Assembly (NCBI GenBank): GCA_963782045.1
Contig: CAWAIR010000015.1
Coordinates: 62,001-126,000 of the forward strand
Direction of reading: 5' to 3'
DNA: 64,000 bases
From: CAVSRC01 sp963782045
Lineage (GTDB): Bacteria; Pseudomonadota; Alphaproteobacteria; Rhizobiales; Kaistiaceae
The notes beneath the pieces were generated by a model. The model was not told the origin of the DNA, did no database searches, and was given only the letters and a program-made list of their open reading frames with translations. A program made the position numbers and the translations under genes. This document shows, in pieces, positions 8,728 to 17,477 of the stretch (its first letter is position 1; each line of letters starts with the position of its first letter).

Positions 8728-9153
8728 TCAGCCGTGCTGCGCTGCAGATGACCGCAGTCGCTCTGCCATCGCCAGCGAATCGAAATAATCGCGCTGCTCG
8801 ACAATTTCGTCGCCGCGCACGCGCACGACCTGGATAAACGGCAGCTCGTAGAGTTCGCCGCCGTCCGCGGCCAGCCCGATCGCCTCGAACTCGGCGACGA
8901 TCACTTCCGCGTCCGTGGTGTCGTGAATGTGCAGATTGCGGTAGGCGCCAATGCGCTGCCCCGCCGCGCGAGCCGTGCGATAGCGCAGTTCCAACAATTG
9001 CCGGATGGCGCTGCGCCCTTCAAACCGTCGCGGCATACCCGGCGGCGCAAACGGCAGGACGAGCACGCCGTCCTCGGCAAAGCAGTCGACATAGGCGATG
9101 TCATAGACACGCACGAATGCGTGGGCGCGTTCAAAAACCTCACGTGGCGTCAT
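8728..9153 (-). CDS. SnoaL-like (NTF2 fold) protein
   Basis: The protein has 141 residues with the alpha+beta pattern of SnoaL-like polyketide cyclase or ketosteroid isomerase-related proteins: an N-terminal helix (REVFERAHAFVRVYD), CFAEDGVLVLPFAPPGMPRRFEGR, and C-terminal strands ending VVRVRGDEIVEQRDYFDSLAM. I chose the ATG at 9153 because an earlier in-frame start would run through the promoter and operators. It is the first gene of a two-gene unit with tetR. Such proteins often act on small hydrophobic compounds, but the substrate here cannot be told. Confidence 0.75.
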   Translation of the reverse strand: MTPREVFERAHAFVRVYDIAYVDCFAEDGVLVLPFAPPGMPRRFEGRSAIRQLLELRYRTARAAGQRIGAYRNLHIHDTTDAEVIVAEFEAIGLAADGGELYELPFIQVVRVRGDEIVEQRDYFDSLAMAERLRSSAAQHG

Positions 9154-9167
9154 CGGCGCCTCCAAAG

Positions 9168-9215
9168 CGGAACGGTAGTTCCGATTGTAAATGGAACATC
9201 GGTTCCGTTTGTCAA
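9168..9215 (-). promoter_or_regulatory. Promoter and TetR operators of the snoaL-tetR unit
   Basis: On the minus strand a consensus -35 TTGACA (9210-9215) is followed 18 bases later by TTTACA as a -10. CGGAAC-N4-GTTCCG (9168-9183) is perfect over 6 bp, and GGAAC-N4-GTTCC (9193-9206) over 5 bp. The second lies between -35 and -10 and the first just downstream, which suits repression by the adjacent TetR protein. Confidence 0.6.
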
Positions 9216-9250
9216 GGTAGCCGTGCTGACGCGGGGTGGTCGACGGCAGC

Positions 9251-9298
9251 CGCGACGAGATGGACCCCGACAAGGTCCGCCGGCACCTGACCGTCTAG
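9251..9298 (+). repeat. Direct repeat copy 2: duplicated urtE 3' end
   Basis: This orphan copy of the urtE C-terminal codons with TAG has no upstream urtE sequence. It differs from copy 1 at two silent positions. Its TAG overlaps the stop codon of the convergent marR gene in a CTAG, which suggests this was the original urtE/marR junction before the TetR-SnoaL cassette arrived. Confidence 0.88.
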
Positions 9299-9756
9299 CT
9301 TTCCTCCGCCTCGCTGCGGAGCCGCTCTTCGAGCGCCGCGACCACGGCGTGAAGCTGCCGGTGGAACCTGCCGCGCTCGCTCGCCGGCAGGCCGGCGAGC
9401 GCCTCCTCGTTCACCATGGCGATCGCCCGGCGGAGCGCCGGCAGCTTGCGCCGGGTTGCCGGCGACAGCGAGAAGAGCGCGCTCCGCCCGTCGTGCGGGT
9501 CGGGCTGGCGCACGATGATGCCGTCGCGCTCCATGCGGGCAAGCGTCGCCGCCATCGTCGGCTGCTCGATCGCCGCGATCCGCGCCAGCGCCTTCTGCGC
9601 CAGCGCTTCGTGGGTGGCGAGCGCGTTCAACACCGGCAGATACGCCGCGGTGAGACCGAGCGGCTTCAGGTGCCGGTCGGCCAGCCGGCGCAGCAGCCGC
9701 CCGCCCCAGTTCATCAGGTAGCCGACGGAGAGGTCGTTCGTGGGCTCGTGATCCAT
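9295..9756 (-). CDS. MarR family transcriptional regulator
   Basis: This 153-residue protein has the MarR winged helix: LTAAYLPVLNALATHEALAQKALAR, then IEQPTMAATLARMERDGII as the recognition helix, and the wing RQPDPHDGRSALFSLS. It is divergent from the cytochrome b561 gene across about 70 bases. An inverted repeat CATAGC-TT-GCTATG overlaps its own start codon, and a further GCTATG half-site lies 20 bases on, so it probably represses itself and the cytochrome gene. The stop codon overlaps the duplicated urtE end. Confidence 0.88.
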   Translation of the reverse strand: MDHEPTNDLSVGYLMNWGGRLLRRLADRHLKPLGLTAAYLPVLNALATHEALAQKALARIAAIEQPTMAATLARMERDGIIVRQPDPHDGRSALFSLSPATRRKLPALRRAIAMVNEEALAGLPASERGRFHRQLHAVVAALEERLRSEAEES

Positions 9757-9787
9757 AGCTTGCTATGTAAACAGATCGTATGCTATG
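9754..9787. promoter_or_regulatory. Candidate MarR operator between marR and cytochrome b561
   Basis: CATAGCTTGCTATG (9754-9767) is a perfect 6-bp inverted repeat with a 2-base spacer, starting at the marR initiation codon. GCTATG recurs at 9782-9787 in the same orientation as the right arm. The position would allow control of both divergent genes. Confidence 0.45.
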
Positions 9788-9825
9788 TATATCGCGAAGG
9801 GAGCCTCTTGCCAAGGAGCCGCGCA

Positions 9826-10356
9826 ATGTCCGCGAAAAGCACGAACGACCGTTATGGCTGGGTCGCCATCTGGATCCACTGGCTGAGCGCCGCGGCCATT
9901 GTCGTGCTGTTCGCCCTCGGTCTTGCCGCCGCCAACAGCGGCGGCCCGGCGTTCAAGGCAGCGCTCTTGCGTGCGCACGTGCCGCTTGGCCTTTTCGTGC
10001 TGCTGCTCACCGTGTTGCGCATCGTCTGGTGGTTCGTCGACCGCCGGCCGTCGCCGCTCCCCGGCCTGCCGCGCTGGCACGCATCGACGGAGACGGTCGT
10101 CCGCGTCCTCATCTACGCCGCCATCCTGCTTCTCGGCGCGAGCGGCATCGGGCTGCTGGCGTTCTCTGGCGCGCCCGCCGTGCTCTTCTTTGGCGCCCCC
10201 GGTCCGCTACCGGATTTCTGGCGCTTTCCGCCGATGTTTTCCCATTTCCTGGGGGCCTCGGCGCTCGTCGCCCTGGTCGTGCTGCACGTCGCCGCGGCGC
10301 TCTACCATCACCTCCTGCGCCGCGACCGTCTGCTGGCCCGCATGGGCGTCGGCTGA
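9826..10356 (+). CDS. Cytochrome b561
   Basis: This 176-residue, four-helix membrane cytochrome of the bacterial b561 family (CybB-like) begins at the ATG at 9826, behind an AAGGAG site. Haem-ligand histidines are visible in IWIHWLSAAA (first helix), LLRAHVPLGLF (second helix), and in the last helix region FSHFLGASAL through VLHVAAALYHHLLRRD. The family moves electrons between quinones and small acceptors or removes superoxide at the membrane. Divergence from marR with shared operator-like repeats suggests control by that regulator. Confidence 0.88.
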   Translation: MSAKSTNDRYGWVAIWIHWLSAAAIVVLFALGLAAANSGGPAFKAALLRAHVPLGLFVLLLTVLRIVWWFVDRRPSPLPGLPRWHASTETVVRVLIYAAILLLGASGIGLLAFSGAPAVLFFGAPGPLPDFWRFPPMFSHFLGASALVALVVLHVAAALYHHLLRRDRLLARMGVG

Positions 10357-10370
10357 GGCGCGGGAGGACT

Positions 10371-10946
10371 TCAGGTGCCGCCGGGCTTCGCGGTGAGCAC
10401 CTTCTGAAATGCCACCGTCGCGTTGCGGGCATAGCCGAGATGCTCGTAGAAGCCGCGGACGGCCATGTTGTCCTCGCGGATGAGGAGCTGCACCTTCCAG
10501 ACGCCGCGCGCTACGAGCCAGGCCTCCGCCGCTGCCATCATCGCCCGGCCGCGGCCGGTTCCCTGCCGTTCCGGCAGGGCCGCCAGGTGATAGACCCAAC
10601 CGCGGTGGCCGTCCTCGCCGACCATCGCTGCCGCGGCGAGGCCGCCGTCCGCCTCTGCCACCAGCACGATCGAATGCGGTCCGCGCCGGGCGAAGGCGAT
10701 GTCGTGGTCGGGGTCGTTCCACGGCCGCGTCACGTTGGCCGCATGCCACAGCGCAACGACCGCCGGAACGTCGCCGTCGGCGATCGGCGGATGACTGGCC
10801 TGGCCCGCCGCTTCCCAGGCCGCCGCGCATTGCCGCCGGAACGATCCTACCCCATGGCCGGCTATCTCCCGCAAGCCCGGGCGGGCGTCAAGGCGGCGCC
10901 GGTCCGGTCGAAGCGCGAATGACCAGCTCCACCGGCCACAATTCAT
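10371..10946 (-). CDS. GNAT family N-acetyltransferase (YpeA-like)
   Basis: The core from about residue 55 resembles the YpeA type: VTRPWNDPDHDIAF, GHRGWVYHLAALPERQGTGRGRAMM (the acetyl-CoA loop with Q/RxxGxG/A), then MAVRGFYEHLGYARNATV. The start is unclear. No ATG or GTG lies close to the domain; the ATG at 10946 overlaps the 3' end of aglR by 59 bases, and an in-frame TTG at 10874 follows the aglR stop. It is transcribed in the same direction as aglR. The acetyl acceptor is unknown. Confidence 0.75.
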   Translation of the reverse strand: MNCGRWSWSFALRPDRRRLDARPGLREIAGHGVGSFRRQCAAAWEAAGQASHPPIADGDVPAVVALWHAANVTRPWNDPDHDIAFARRGPHSIVLVAEADGGLAAAAMVGEDGHRGWVYHLAALPERQGTGRGRAMMAAAEAWLVARGVWKVQLLIREDNMAVRGFYEHLGYARNATVAFQKVLTAKPGGT

Positions 10947-11907
10947 GGACCGTTTCCGGCGGCCGTCCGGCGATGAGGTCGACGAGCATTTCCGCCACCC
11001 GCGTCCCCGCCGCCCGGATCGGCGAGCGCACCGTTGTCAGCGGCGGCACCATGCGGTCGGCATTGAGGAACGGGAACACGTCGTCGTGGGCGATCAGCGA
11101 CACGTCGCGGCCGAGCGTCAGCCCGGCGGCGCGGATGACGCGCACGCAGCCGAAGGCGAGCATCATCGAGGACACCAGGAAAGCGGTCGGGCGAGGCTCC
11201 ACAGCGAACACGCGTTCGGTCAGCCGGTAGCCGACGTCGTCGGTCATCGGGCCTTCGCCGATGAGATTCGGATCTGGCGTCAGTCCGCGCGCCGCGAACG
11301 CCGCCCGGAAGCCGCGTTCGCGATGCACCGCATAGGTGAAGCGCGTGCTGCCGTTGATGAGCGCGATCCGGGTATGGCCGAGGTCGAGCAGGTGGCTGGT
11401 GGCGCGGCGGAAGGCGCCCTCGTTGTCGATGTCGAGCCAGGCGTAGGGGGCGTTGATCATGGTGCGCCCGTGCACGACGAAGGGCAGGCCGAGCTCCGTC
11501 AGCAGCGACACCCTCTCGTCCTCGTAGAGCGGCCCCGACAGGATGAGTGCGTCGACGCGGTGCCCGGCGACGATACGGCGATAGGTGCCGGTCTCGTCCC
11601 CGGCCCGCGCCGGGGAGAGCACGATGTCCATCTCGTCCTCGACCAGCCGTTCGCCGACCCCGGCGAGGAATTCGACGAAATGCGGGTCGACCAGCAGGTT
11701 GCGGTCGGTCGGCAGCACCGTGCCGACGGCGCCCGCGCGCCCGGTGGCCAGCCGGCGGGCGCTGGGGTTGGGGCGGTAGTGATAGCGCTGGGCGGCTTCC
11801 AGCACGCGCCGCCGCGTCGCCTCGCTCACCTCCGGATAGCCGTTAAGCGCTCGGCTGACAGTGGTTTGCGACAGACCCAGGCGGTCGGCCAGGTCCTTGA
11901 GCTTCAT
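10888..11907 (-). CDS. aglR: LacI family repressor of the alpha-glucoside operon (AglR)
   Basis: This 339-residue LacI-type repressor has a helix-turn-helix (MKLKDLADRLGLSQTTVSRALNGYPEVS) and a periplasmic-binding-protein-like sugar domain (HRVDALILSGPLYEDERV, ALINGSTRFTYAVHRERGF, DVSLIAHDDVFPF). It is divergent from an AglEFGK sugar importer, the arrangement of Sinorhizobium agl genes. Two LacI-type palindromes with the AAAGCGCTTT core lie in the intergenic region, one near its own start and one on the presumed aglE promoter, so it should repress both sides until an alpha-glucoside is present. Confidence 0.87.
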   Translation of the reverse strand: MKLKDLADRLGLSQTTVSRALNGYPEVSEATRRRVLEAAQRYHYRPNPSARRLATGRAGAVGTVLPTDRNLLVDPHFVEFLAGVGERLVEDEMDIVLSPARAGDETGTYRRIVAGHRVDALILSGPLYEDERVSLLTELGLPFVVHGRTMINAPYAWLDIDNEGAFRRATSHLLDLGHTRIALINGSTRFTYAVHRERGFRAAFAARGLTPDPNLIGEGPMTDDVGYRLTERVFAVEPRPTAFLVSSMMLAFGCVRVIRAAGLTLGRDVSLIAHDDVFPFLNADRMVPPLTTVRSPIRAAGTRVAEMLVDLIAGRPPETVHELWPVELVIRASTGPAPP

Positions 11908-11937
11908 TGTCCGGCATTGCCTCCCTGGAGCCGATTC

Positions 11938-11947
11938 AAAGCGCTTT
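11938..11947. promoter_or_regulatory. LacI-type operator near aglR
   Basis: AAAGCGCTTT, the core half-site pair of LacI/GalR-type regulators, lies about 30 bases upstream of the aglR start, suited to autoregulation. Confidence 0.6.
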
Positions 11948-12071
11948 CGGCGCGCCGGCGCAAGTTGCCCGAGGCCGCACGCCGGCGGCAGCGGCCGGAG
12001 AAGCCGGGAAACGCCGGGCCAGGGTGCGGCGTTAAGGCAGTGTCACAGAATGGGGCTAGACCACGGGTCGC

Positions 12072-12117
12072 TTGACGGTCCGGGCACCATCGAACATGAT
12101 GCTCCAAAGCGCTTTGG
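12072..12117 (+). promoter_or_regulatory. aglE promoter with overlapping AglR operator
   Basis: TTGACG (12072-12077), 17 bases, then CATGAT (12095-12100) forms a reasonable sigma-70 promoter. A perfect 14-bp palindrome CCAAAGCGCTTTGG (12104-12117) covers the predicted transcription start, so bound AglR would block transcription. Confidence 0.65.
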
Positions 12118-12259
12118 GAAATCAGTTGACTTGCGTCGGCTGGAGTCCAGGGGCTTCAATAGAGGTAGTCCGCATGACGTGCGGGCCCGGATTGGGCTCG
12201 CGCATCATGCGCGCCACTTTATGATTCCATCGCCTATCTTGCTCCAAGGGAGGGTTCTC

Positions 12260-13630
12260 ATGAAGAAACTACACCACACCTTGTTGGGCTTCGCTGCGGT
12301 CCTGGCACTCTCCGCCGGGTCGGCCGCGGCAGCCGATCTGTCGGTTCCGATCGACAGCAATCCCGCCTTCAACTGGAAGAGCTACCACGACTTCGCCGCC
12401 AAGCATCAGGACCTCAAGGGCCAGACGCTGACCATCTTCAGCCCGTGGCTGACCGCCGACGAAGTCGGCTTCAAGAAGGTGCTCGCCTATTTCGAGGCAG
12501 CCACCGGCGCCACCATTCAACACACCGGCTCCGACTCCTTCGAGCAGCAGATCGTCATCGACACCCAGGCCGGCAGCCCGGCCAATATCTCGGTGTTCCC
12601 GCAGCCTGGTCTCGCTGCCGACATCGCCAGCAAGGGCTACCTGACCCCGCTCAAGAGCGACGTGAAGGATTGGCTGCTGAACAACTACGCCGCCGGCCAG
12701 TCCTGGGTCGATCTGTCGACCTACAAGGACAAGAGCGGCAACAAGCAGCTGTTCACCTTCCCGTGGAAGGCGGACCTGAAGAGCCTCGTCTGGTACGTGC
12801 CGGCAAACTTCAAGGAAGCCGGTTACAAGATCCCCAAGACGATGGAAGACCTCAAGGCGCTCACCGAGCAGATCGTCAAGGACGGCGGCACGCCCTGGTG
12901 CATCGGCATCGGCTCGCAGGCCGCGACCGGCTGGCCGGCGACCGACTGGGTCGAGGACCTCATGCTGCGCCTCAACCCGCCGGACGTCTATGACGGCTGG
13001 GTTGACAACTCGGTCAAGTTCAACGATCCGCGCGTGATCAAGGCGATCGACGAATTCGGCTGGTTTGCCAAGAACGACAAGTTCGTCGACGGCGGCGCCG
13101 CGGCGGTGGCTTCCACCGACTTCCGCGACGCCCCCAAGGGCCTCTTCACCTCGCCGCCGCGCTGCTACATGATGCACATGGCGTCGTTCATCCCGGCCTT
13201 CTTCCCCGAGGGCACCAAGCTCGGCACGGACGCGAACTTCTTCTACTTCCCGCCCTATGCCAGCGAGCCGAAGCTCGGCAACCCGGTCGAGGGTGCCGGC
13301 ACTCTGTTCGCCATCACCAAGGACTCGCCGGCGGCGGAAGCCTTCATCGAGTTCCTCGAGACGCCGATCGCGTCCGAGATCGCGATGAACCAGTGGAACT
13401 TCTTCACGCCGTCCAAGCTGGTCAACGCCGACGTCTATCCGAACGAGACGCTGAAGGGTGAGAACGCGATCATCCAGAACGCCACCACCTTCCGCTTCGA
13501 CGCATCGGACCTGATGCCCGGCAAGATCGGTGCCGGTTCGTTCTGGAAAGGCATGGTCAGCTACGTCGGCGGCGAGTCCGCCAAGGACATGGCCGACCAG
13601 GTCCAGAAGGATTGGGACGCGCTCAAGTAG
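12260..13630 (+). CDS. aglE: Alpha-glucoside ABC transporter substrate-binding protein AglE
   Basis: This 456-residue extracellular solute-binding protein (family 1) begins at the ATG at 12260, preceded by AAGGGAGG, and has a signal peptide MKKLHHTLLGFAAVLALS ending near AAAADLS. The mature chain has the sugar-binder fold with aromatic-rich segments (KSLVWYVPANFKEAGY, GIGSQAATGWPATDWVEDLM). It should capture sucrose, trehalose or maltose-type sugars in the periplasm for AglF and AglG. A strong hairpin follows the gene, consistent with higher expression of the binding protein than of the permeases. Confidence 0.88.
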   Translation: MKKLHHTLLGFAAVLALSAGSAAAADLSVPIDSNPAFNWKSYHDFAAKHQDLKGQTLTIFSPWLTADEVGFKKVLAYFEAATGATIQHTGSDSFEQQIVIDTQAGSPANISVFPQPGLAADIASKGYLTPLKSDVKDWLLNNYAAGQSWVDLSTYKDKSGNKQLFTFPWKADLKSLVWYVPANFKEAGYKIPKTMEDLKALTEQIVKDGGTPWCIGIGSQAATGWPATDWVEDLMLRLNPPDVYDGWVDNSVKFNDPRVIKAIDEFGWFAKNDKFVDGGAAAVASTDFRDAPKGLFTSPPRCYMMHMASFIPAFFPEGTKLGTDANFFYFPPYASEPKLGNPVEGAGTLFAITKDSPAAEAFIEFLETPIASEIAMNQWNFFTPSKLVNADVYPNETLKGENAIIQNATTFRFDASDLMPGKIGAGSFWKGMVSYVGGESAKDMADQVQKDWDALK

Positions 13631-13667
13631 GTAGTACGACAAGTCTTCATTTGACTTGATCAAACAG

Positions 13668-13694
13668 CAGGTCCCGGGGCTCTCCCGGGACCTG
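13668..13694 (+). terminator. Hairpin between aglE and aglF (attenuator or mRNA stabiliser)
   Basis: CAGGTCCCGGG (13668-13678) and CCCGGGACCTG (13684-13694) form a perfect 11-bp stem with a 5-base loop, with no U-run after it. Such hairpins after binding-protein genes usually limit read-through or protect the upstream mRNA, so the operon probably continues into aglF. Confidence 0.65.
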
Positions 13695-13816
13695 TACGTG
13701 CTTAGGGGAGGACGGTGCGTTTCGGCATCGGTTGTGTCGTCCGCTCTTTGCCGGTAGCCTTGCCGAAACAATAGCCGGCGCGGCGCCATCCTTGGGCGAG
13801 GGGAGGGGGGAACAGA

Positions 13817-14824
13817 ATGGGGCAGCTGTTTAGCGCGCTCATCACGGTCGTCATCGGCGCCGGGCTTGCGGCAGCCTACTTCTACGCCGCCAACAAGGTT
13901 CTCGATCTCATCTGGCCGCCGCGCGGCCCTGCCAAACAGGCAGCGCACAACCAGAGGATCTCGGCCACCATTCGGCCTTGGCTGTTCCTCGGTCCGGCAA
14001 TCTTCTTCCTCGGCCTCTATCTCGTCTATCCGGCCCTCAACTCGCTACGGCTGAGCTTCTTCGGCCGCAGCGGCGTGCGTTTCGTCGGCCTGTACAACTA
14101 TGCCTGGGCCATCAACGATCAGCAGTTCCGGGAGTCGGTTCTCAACAACATCCAGTGGCTGATCGTGGTGCCGGCCGCCAGCACCTTTATCGGCCTGGTC
14201 ATCGCCTACCTCACCGACCGCATCTGGTGGGGCAACATCGCCAAGAGCATGGTCTTCATGCCGATGGCGATTTCCTTCGTCGGCGCCAGCGTGATCTGGA
14301 AGTTCATTTACGAATATCGCGGCGCCGACCAGCCCCAGATCGGCCTGCTCAACGCCCTCATGAAGCTGTTCGGATTTGCGCCGGAGCCGTGGATCACGCT
14401 TCCGTTCTGGAACAACTTCTTCCTGATGGTGATCCTGGTGTGGATCCAGACCGGCTTCGCCATGGTCATTCTCTCCGCTGCACTGCGCGGCGTTCCCGAG
14501 GAGACCATCGAGGCGGCGACGATCGACGGCGCCAAGGGCTGGCACATCTTCTTCTATATCATGATACCGCAGATCTGGAGTTCGATCGCCGTGGTGTGGA
14601 CGACGATTACCATCACCGTGCTCAAGGTCTTCGATATTGTGCTGGCGATGACCAACGGCCAGTGGAACACCGATGTGCTCGCCAATCTGATGTACGACTG
14701 GATGTTCCGCGGCGGCGGCGATTTCGGCCGTGGCGCCACCATTGCCATCGTCATCATGATTGCGGTGATACCGATCATGATCTGGAACATCCGGCGTATC
14801 AACGCCGAACAGGCGGAGCGCTGA
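13817..14824 (+). CDS. aglF: Alpha-glucoside ABC transporter permease AglF
   Basis: This 335-residue membrane permease of the MalF/UgpA type has an N-terminal helix (LFSALITVVIGAGLAAAYFYA), then five to six more helices. The coupling-helix EAA motif is EETIEAATIDGAKGWHIFFYIMIPQ near residue 235. It is followed by aglG after one base, so the two permeases are translated together. It pairs with AglG in the inner membrane to form the channel for alpha-glucosides. Confidence 0.88.
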   Translation: MGQLFSALITVVIGAGLAAAYFYAANKVLDLIWPPRGPAKQAAHNQRISATIRPWLFLGPAIFFLGLYLVYPALNSLRLSFFGRSGVRFVGLYNYAWAINDQQFRESVLNNIQWLIVVPAASTFIGLVIAYLTDRIWWGNIAKSMVFMPMAISFVGASVIWKFIYEYRGADQPQIGLLNALMKLFGFAPEPWITLPFWNNFFLMVILVWIQTGFAMVILSAALRGVPEETIEAATIDGAKGWHIFFYIMIPQIWSSIAVVWTTITITVLKVFDIVLAMTNGQWNTDVLANLMYDWMFRGGGDFGRGATIAIVIMIAVIPIMIWNIRRINAEQAER

Positions 14825-14825
14825 C

Positions 14826-15980
14826 ATGGCCAGCGTCAGACGCCGCAAGGGCAAGTGGGGCAAGTATATCGTTCACGCCTCGGTCGTGCTGATCGTCCTC
14901 ATCTGGACGATCCCGACGCTAGGCATCCTGGTCACCTCGTTCCGCAACAGGGACGCGATTGCCGTATCCGGCTGGTGGACGGCGCTGACCACCAGCCGGC
15001 AGAACTTCATCACGCAGTCTGCCGATCCCAAGACCCAGGTTCAGGAGAACGGCAAATACGTGATCAAGGGCAATGTGCTCGCCGGCGGCTCCGGCAGCGT
15101 GGTTGCCTTCGGCACCAGGATCGTGAAGCCCGAGGAATTCAAGGCGGGCGAGACGGCGCCGCTGCCCGACGGCGGCACGCTGACCATCAGCCAGGATGGC
15201 AGCTACCAGATGGCTTCGGACACGCCGTTTGCCGCCGATGCCGGTCGCAGGCTTTATTATACGGCGTTGAAGCCGCCGACGTTCACGCTCAGCAATTACA
15301 AGACAGTGCTGACCGCCTCAGGGCTCGGCCAGTCCTTCATCAATTCGTTGACGGTGACCATACCGTCGACGATCATTCCGATCCTGATCGCGGCCTACGC
15401 GGCCTATGCGCTCGCCTGGATGCGGTTCCCCGGCCGCGCGTTGCTGCTTTCGATCGTCGTCGGCCTGCTGGTGGTGCCGCTGCAGATGTCGCTGATCCCA
15501 CTGCTCAGATTCTACAACGAGGTGGGAAATGTCTTCGGCGTGCCGGCCAAGACCTATCTCGGCATATGGCTGGCGCATACCGGCTTCGGCCTGCCGCTCG
15601 CCATCTATCTGTTACGCAACTACATCGCCGGCCTGCCCAACGAGATCATGGAATCGGCGCGCGTCGACGGCGCCACCGATTTCGAGATCTTCGTGCGCAT
15701 CATCTTGCCGCTGTCGGTCCCGGCGCTGGCGTCGTTCGCCATCTTCCAGTTCCTTTGGGTGTGGAACGACCTGCTGGTGGCGATCGTCTTCCTCGGCCAG
15801 CAGGACAATCAGTTGGTTCTGACCGGGCGTCTGCGGGCGCTGCTGGGATCCCGCGGCGGCGACTGGGAGATTCTGACCACGTCCGCCTTCGTGTCGATCA
15901 TGGTTCCGCTGGCGGTGTTCTTCTCGTTGCAACGCTATTTGGTGCGCGGCCTGCTGGCCGGCTCGGTGAAGGGCGGGTGA
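14826..15980 (+). CDS. aglG: Alpha-glucoside ABC transporter permease AglG
   Basis: This 384-residue permease of the MalG type carries, between the first and second helices (about residues 55-155), a large polar periplasmic insert, a feature that distinguishes AglG from shorter MalG proteins. The EAA loop reads NEIMESARVDGATDFEIFVRIILPLS near residue 270. It lies one base after aglF and 30 bases before aglK. In Sinorhizobium a glucosidase gene, aglA, sits at this point; here it is absent. Confidence 0.88.
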   Translation: MASVRRRKGKWGKYIVHASVVLIVLIWTIPTLGILVTSFRNRDAIAVSGWWTALTTSRQNFITQSADPKTQVQENGKYVIKGNVLAGGSGSVVAFGTRIVKPEEFKAGETAPLPDGGTLTISQDGSYQMASDTPFAADAGRRLYYTALKPPTFTLSNYKTVLTASGLGQSFINSLTVTIPSTIIPILIAAYAAYALAWMRFPGRALLLSIVVGLLVVPLQMSLIPLLRFYNEVGNVFGVPAKTYLGIWLAHTGFGLPLAIYLLRNYIAGLPNEIMESARVDGATDFEIFVRIILPLSVPALASFAIFQFLWVWNDLLVAIVFLGQQDNQLVLTGRLRALLGSRGGDWEILTTSAFVSIMVPLAVFFSLQRYLVRGLLAGSVKGG

Positions 15981-16010
15981 GTACGATGGACGAGAGAGGG
16001 AAGCACTAGC

Positions 16011-17102
<1,092 letters not shown>

Positions 17103-17477
17103 AGCGCTTCTTGGTCAGATAGAAGCAGTTCCGTTTCTCGACCGGGGAGGCGATCCGGCGTCGAGACCGGCGAAGGGCGATGCCGGGCATCCCTATCCGA
17201 TGTTGGGCATTGTGAATGAAGCAACTCCGATAAATCGGAGTTGCGGGGAGAGAGGATCCTCAAGCCGCCGCTGTGGAGCAGGGCACGGATGGCGGAGGAG
17301 GCACTGCGCCTTCGCCCCTTTCTTTCGTCACGGCCTCAGGGACCGCAAACATTTTCCTCAGGCGTTGCCGAGATTGGAACCGGCGTCGTCGTGGCTTGCG
17401 CGCCCGCTTCCTAAGTTTCGCGCCGACCTGTTGCCCGTGCCGGTGAGGCGCCTGGGCAGTTCACGGAGGCGAGCGCG
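17103..17477. other. Intergenic region between aglK and cysG
   Basis: The 375 bases hold no credible gene. The one clear element is a perfect 11-bp hairpin at 17221-17244. The promoter of the cys cluster must lie here, but no convincing -35/-10 pair could be chosen by eye. Confidence 0.5.
17221..17244. promoter_or_regulatory. Perfect palindromic hairpin upstream of cysG
   Basis: GCAACTCCGAT (17221-17231) and ATCGGAGTTGC (17234-17244) are perfectly complementary around two bases. It could be the aglK terminator (no U-run), an attenuator, or an operator for sulfur control about 230 bases ahead of cysG. Confidence 0.5.

Larger units (their letters stand above)
11908..12259. promoter_or_regulatory. 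aglR-aglE divergent control region
   Basis: This 352-base region has LacI-type operators at 11938-11947 and 12104-12117 and a sigma-70-like promoter at 12072-12100, described separately. An AAGGGAGG ribosome site lies just ahead of aglE at 12246-12253. Nothing else, and no short gene, was found. Confidence 0.6.

Noticed and set aside
8923..9825. A 300-residue N-terminal extension to cytochrome b561
   Set aside because: It runs antisense through SnoaL and marR; the real start at 9826 has its own ribosome site.
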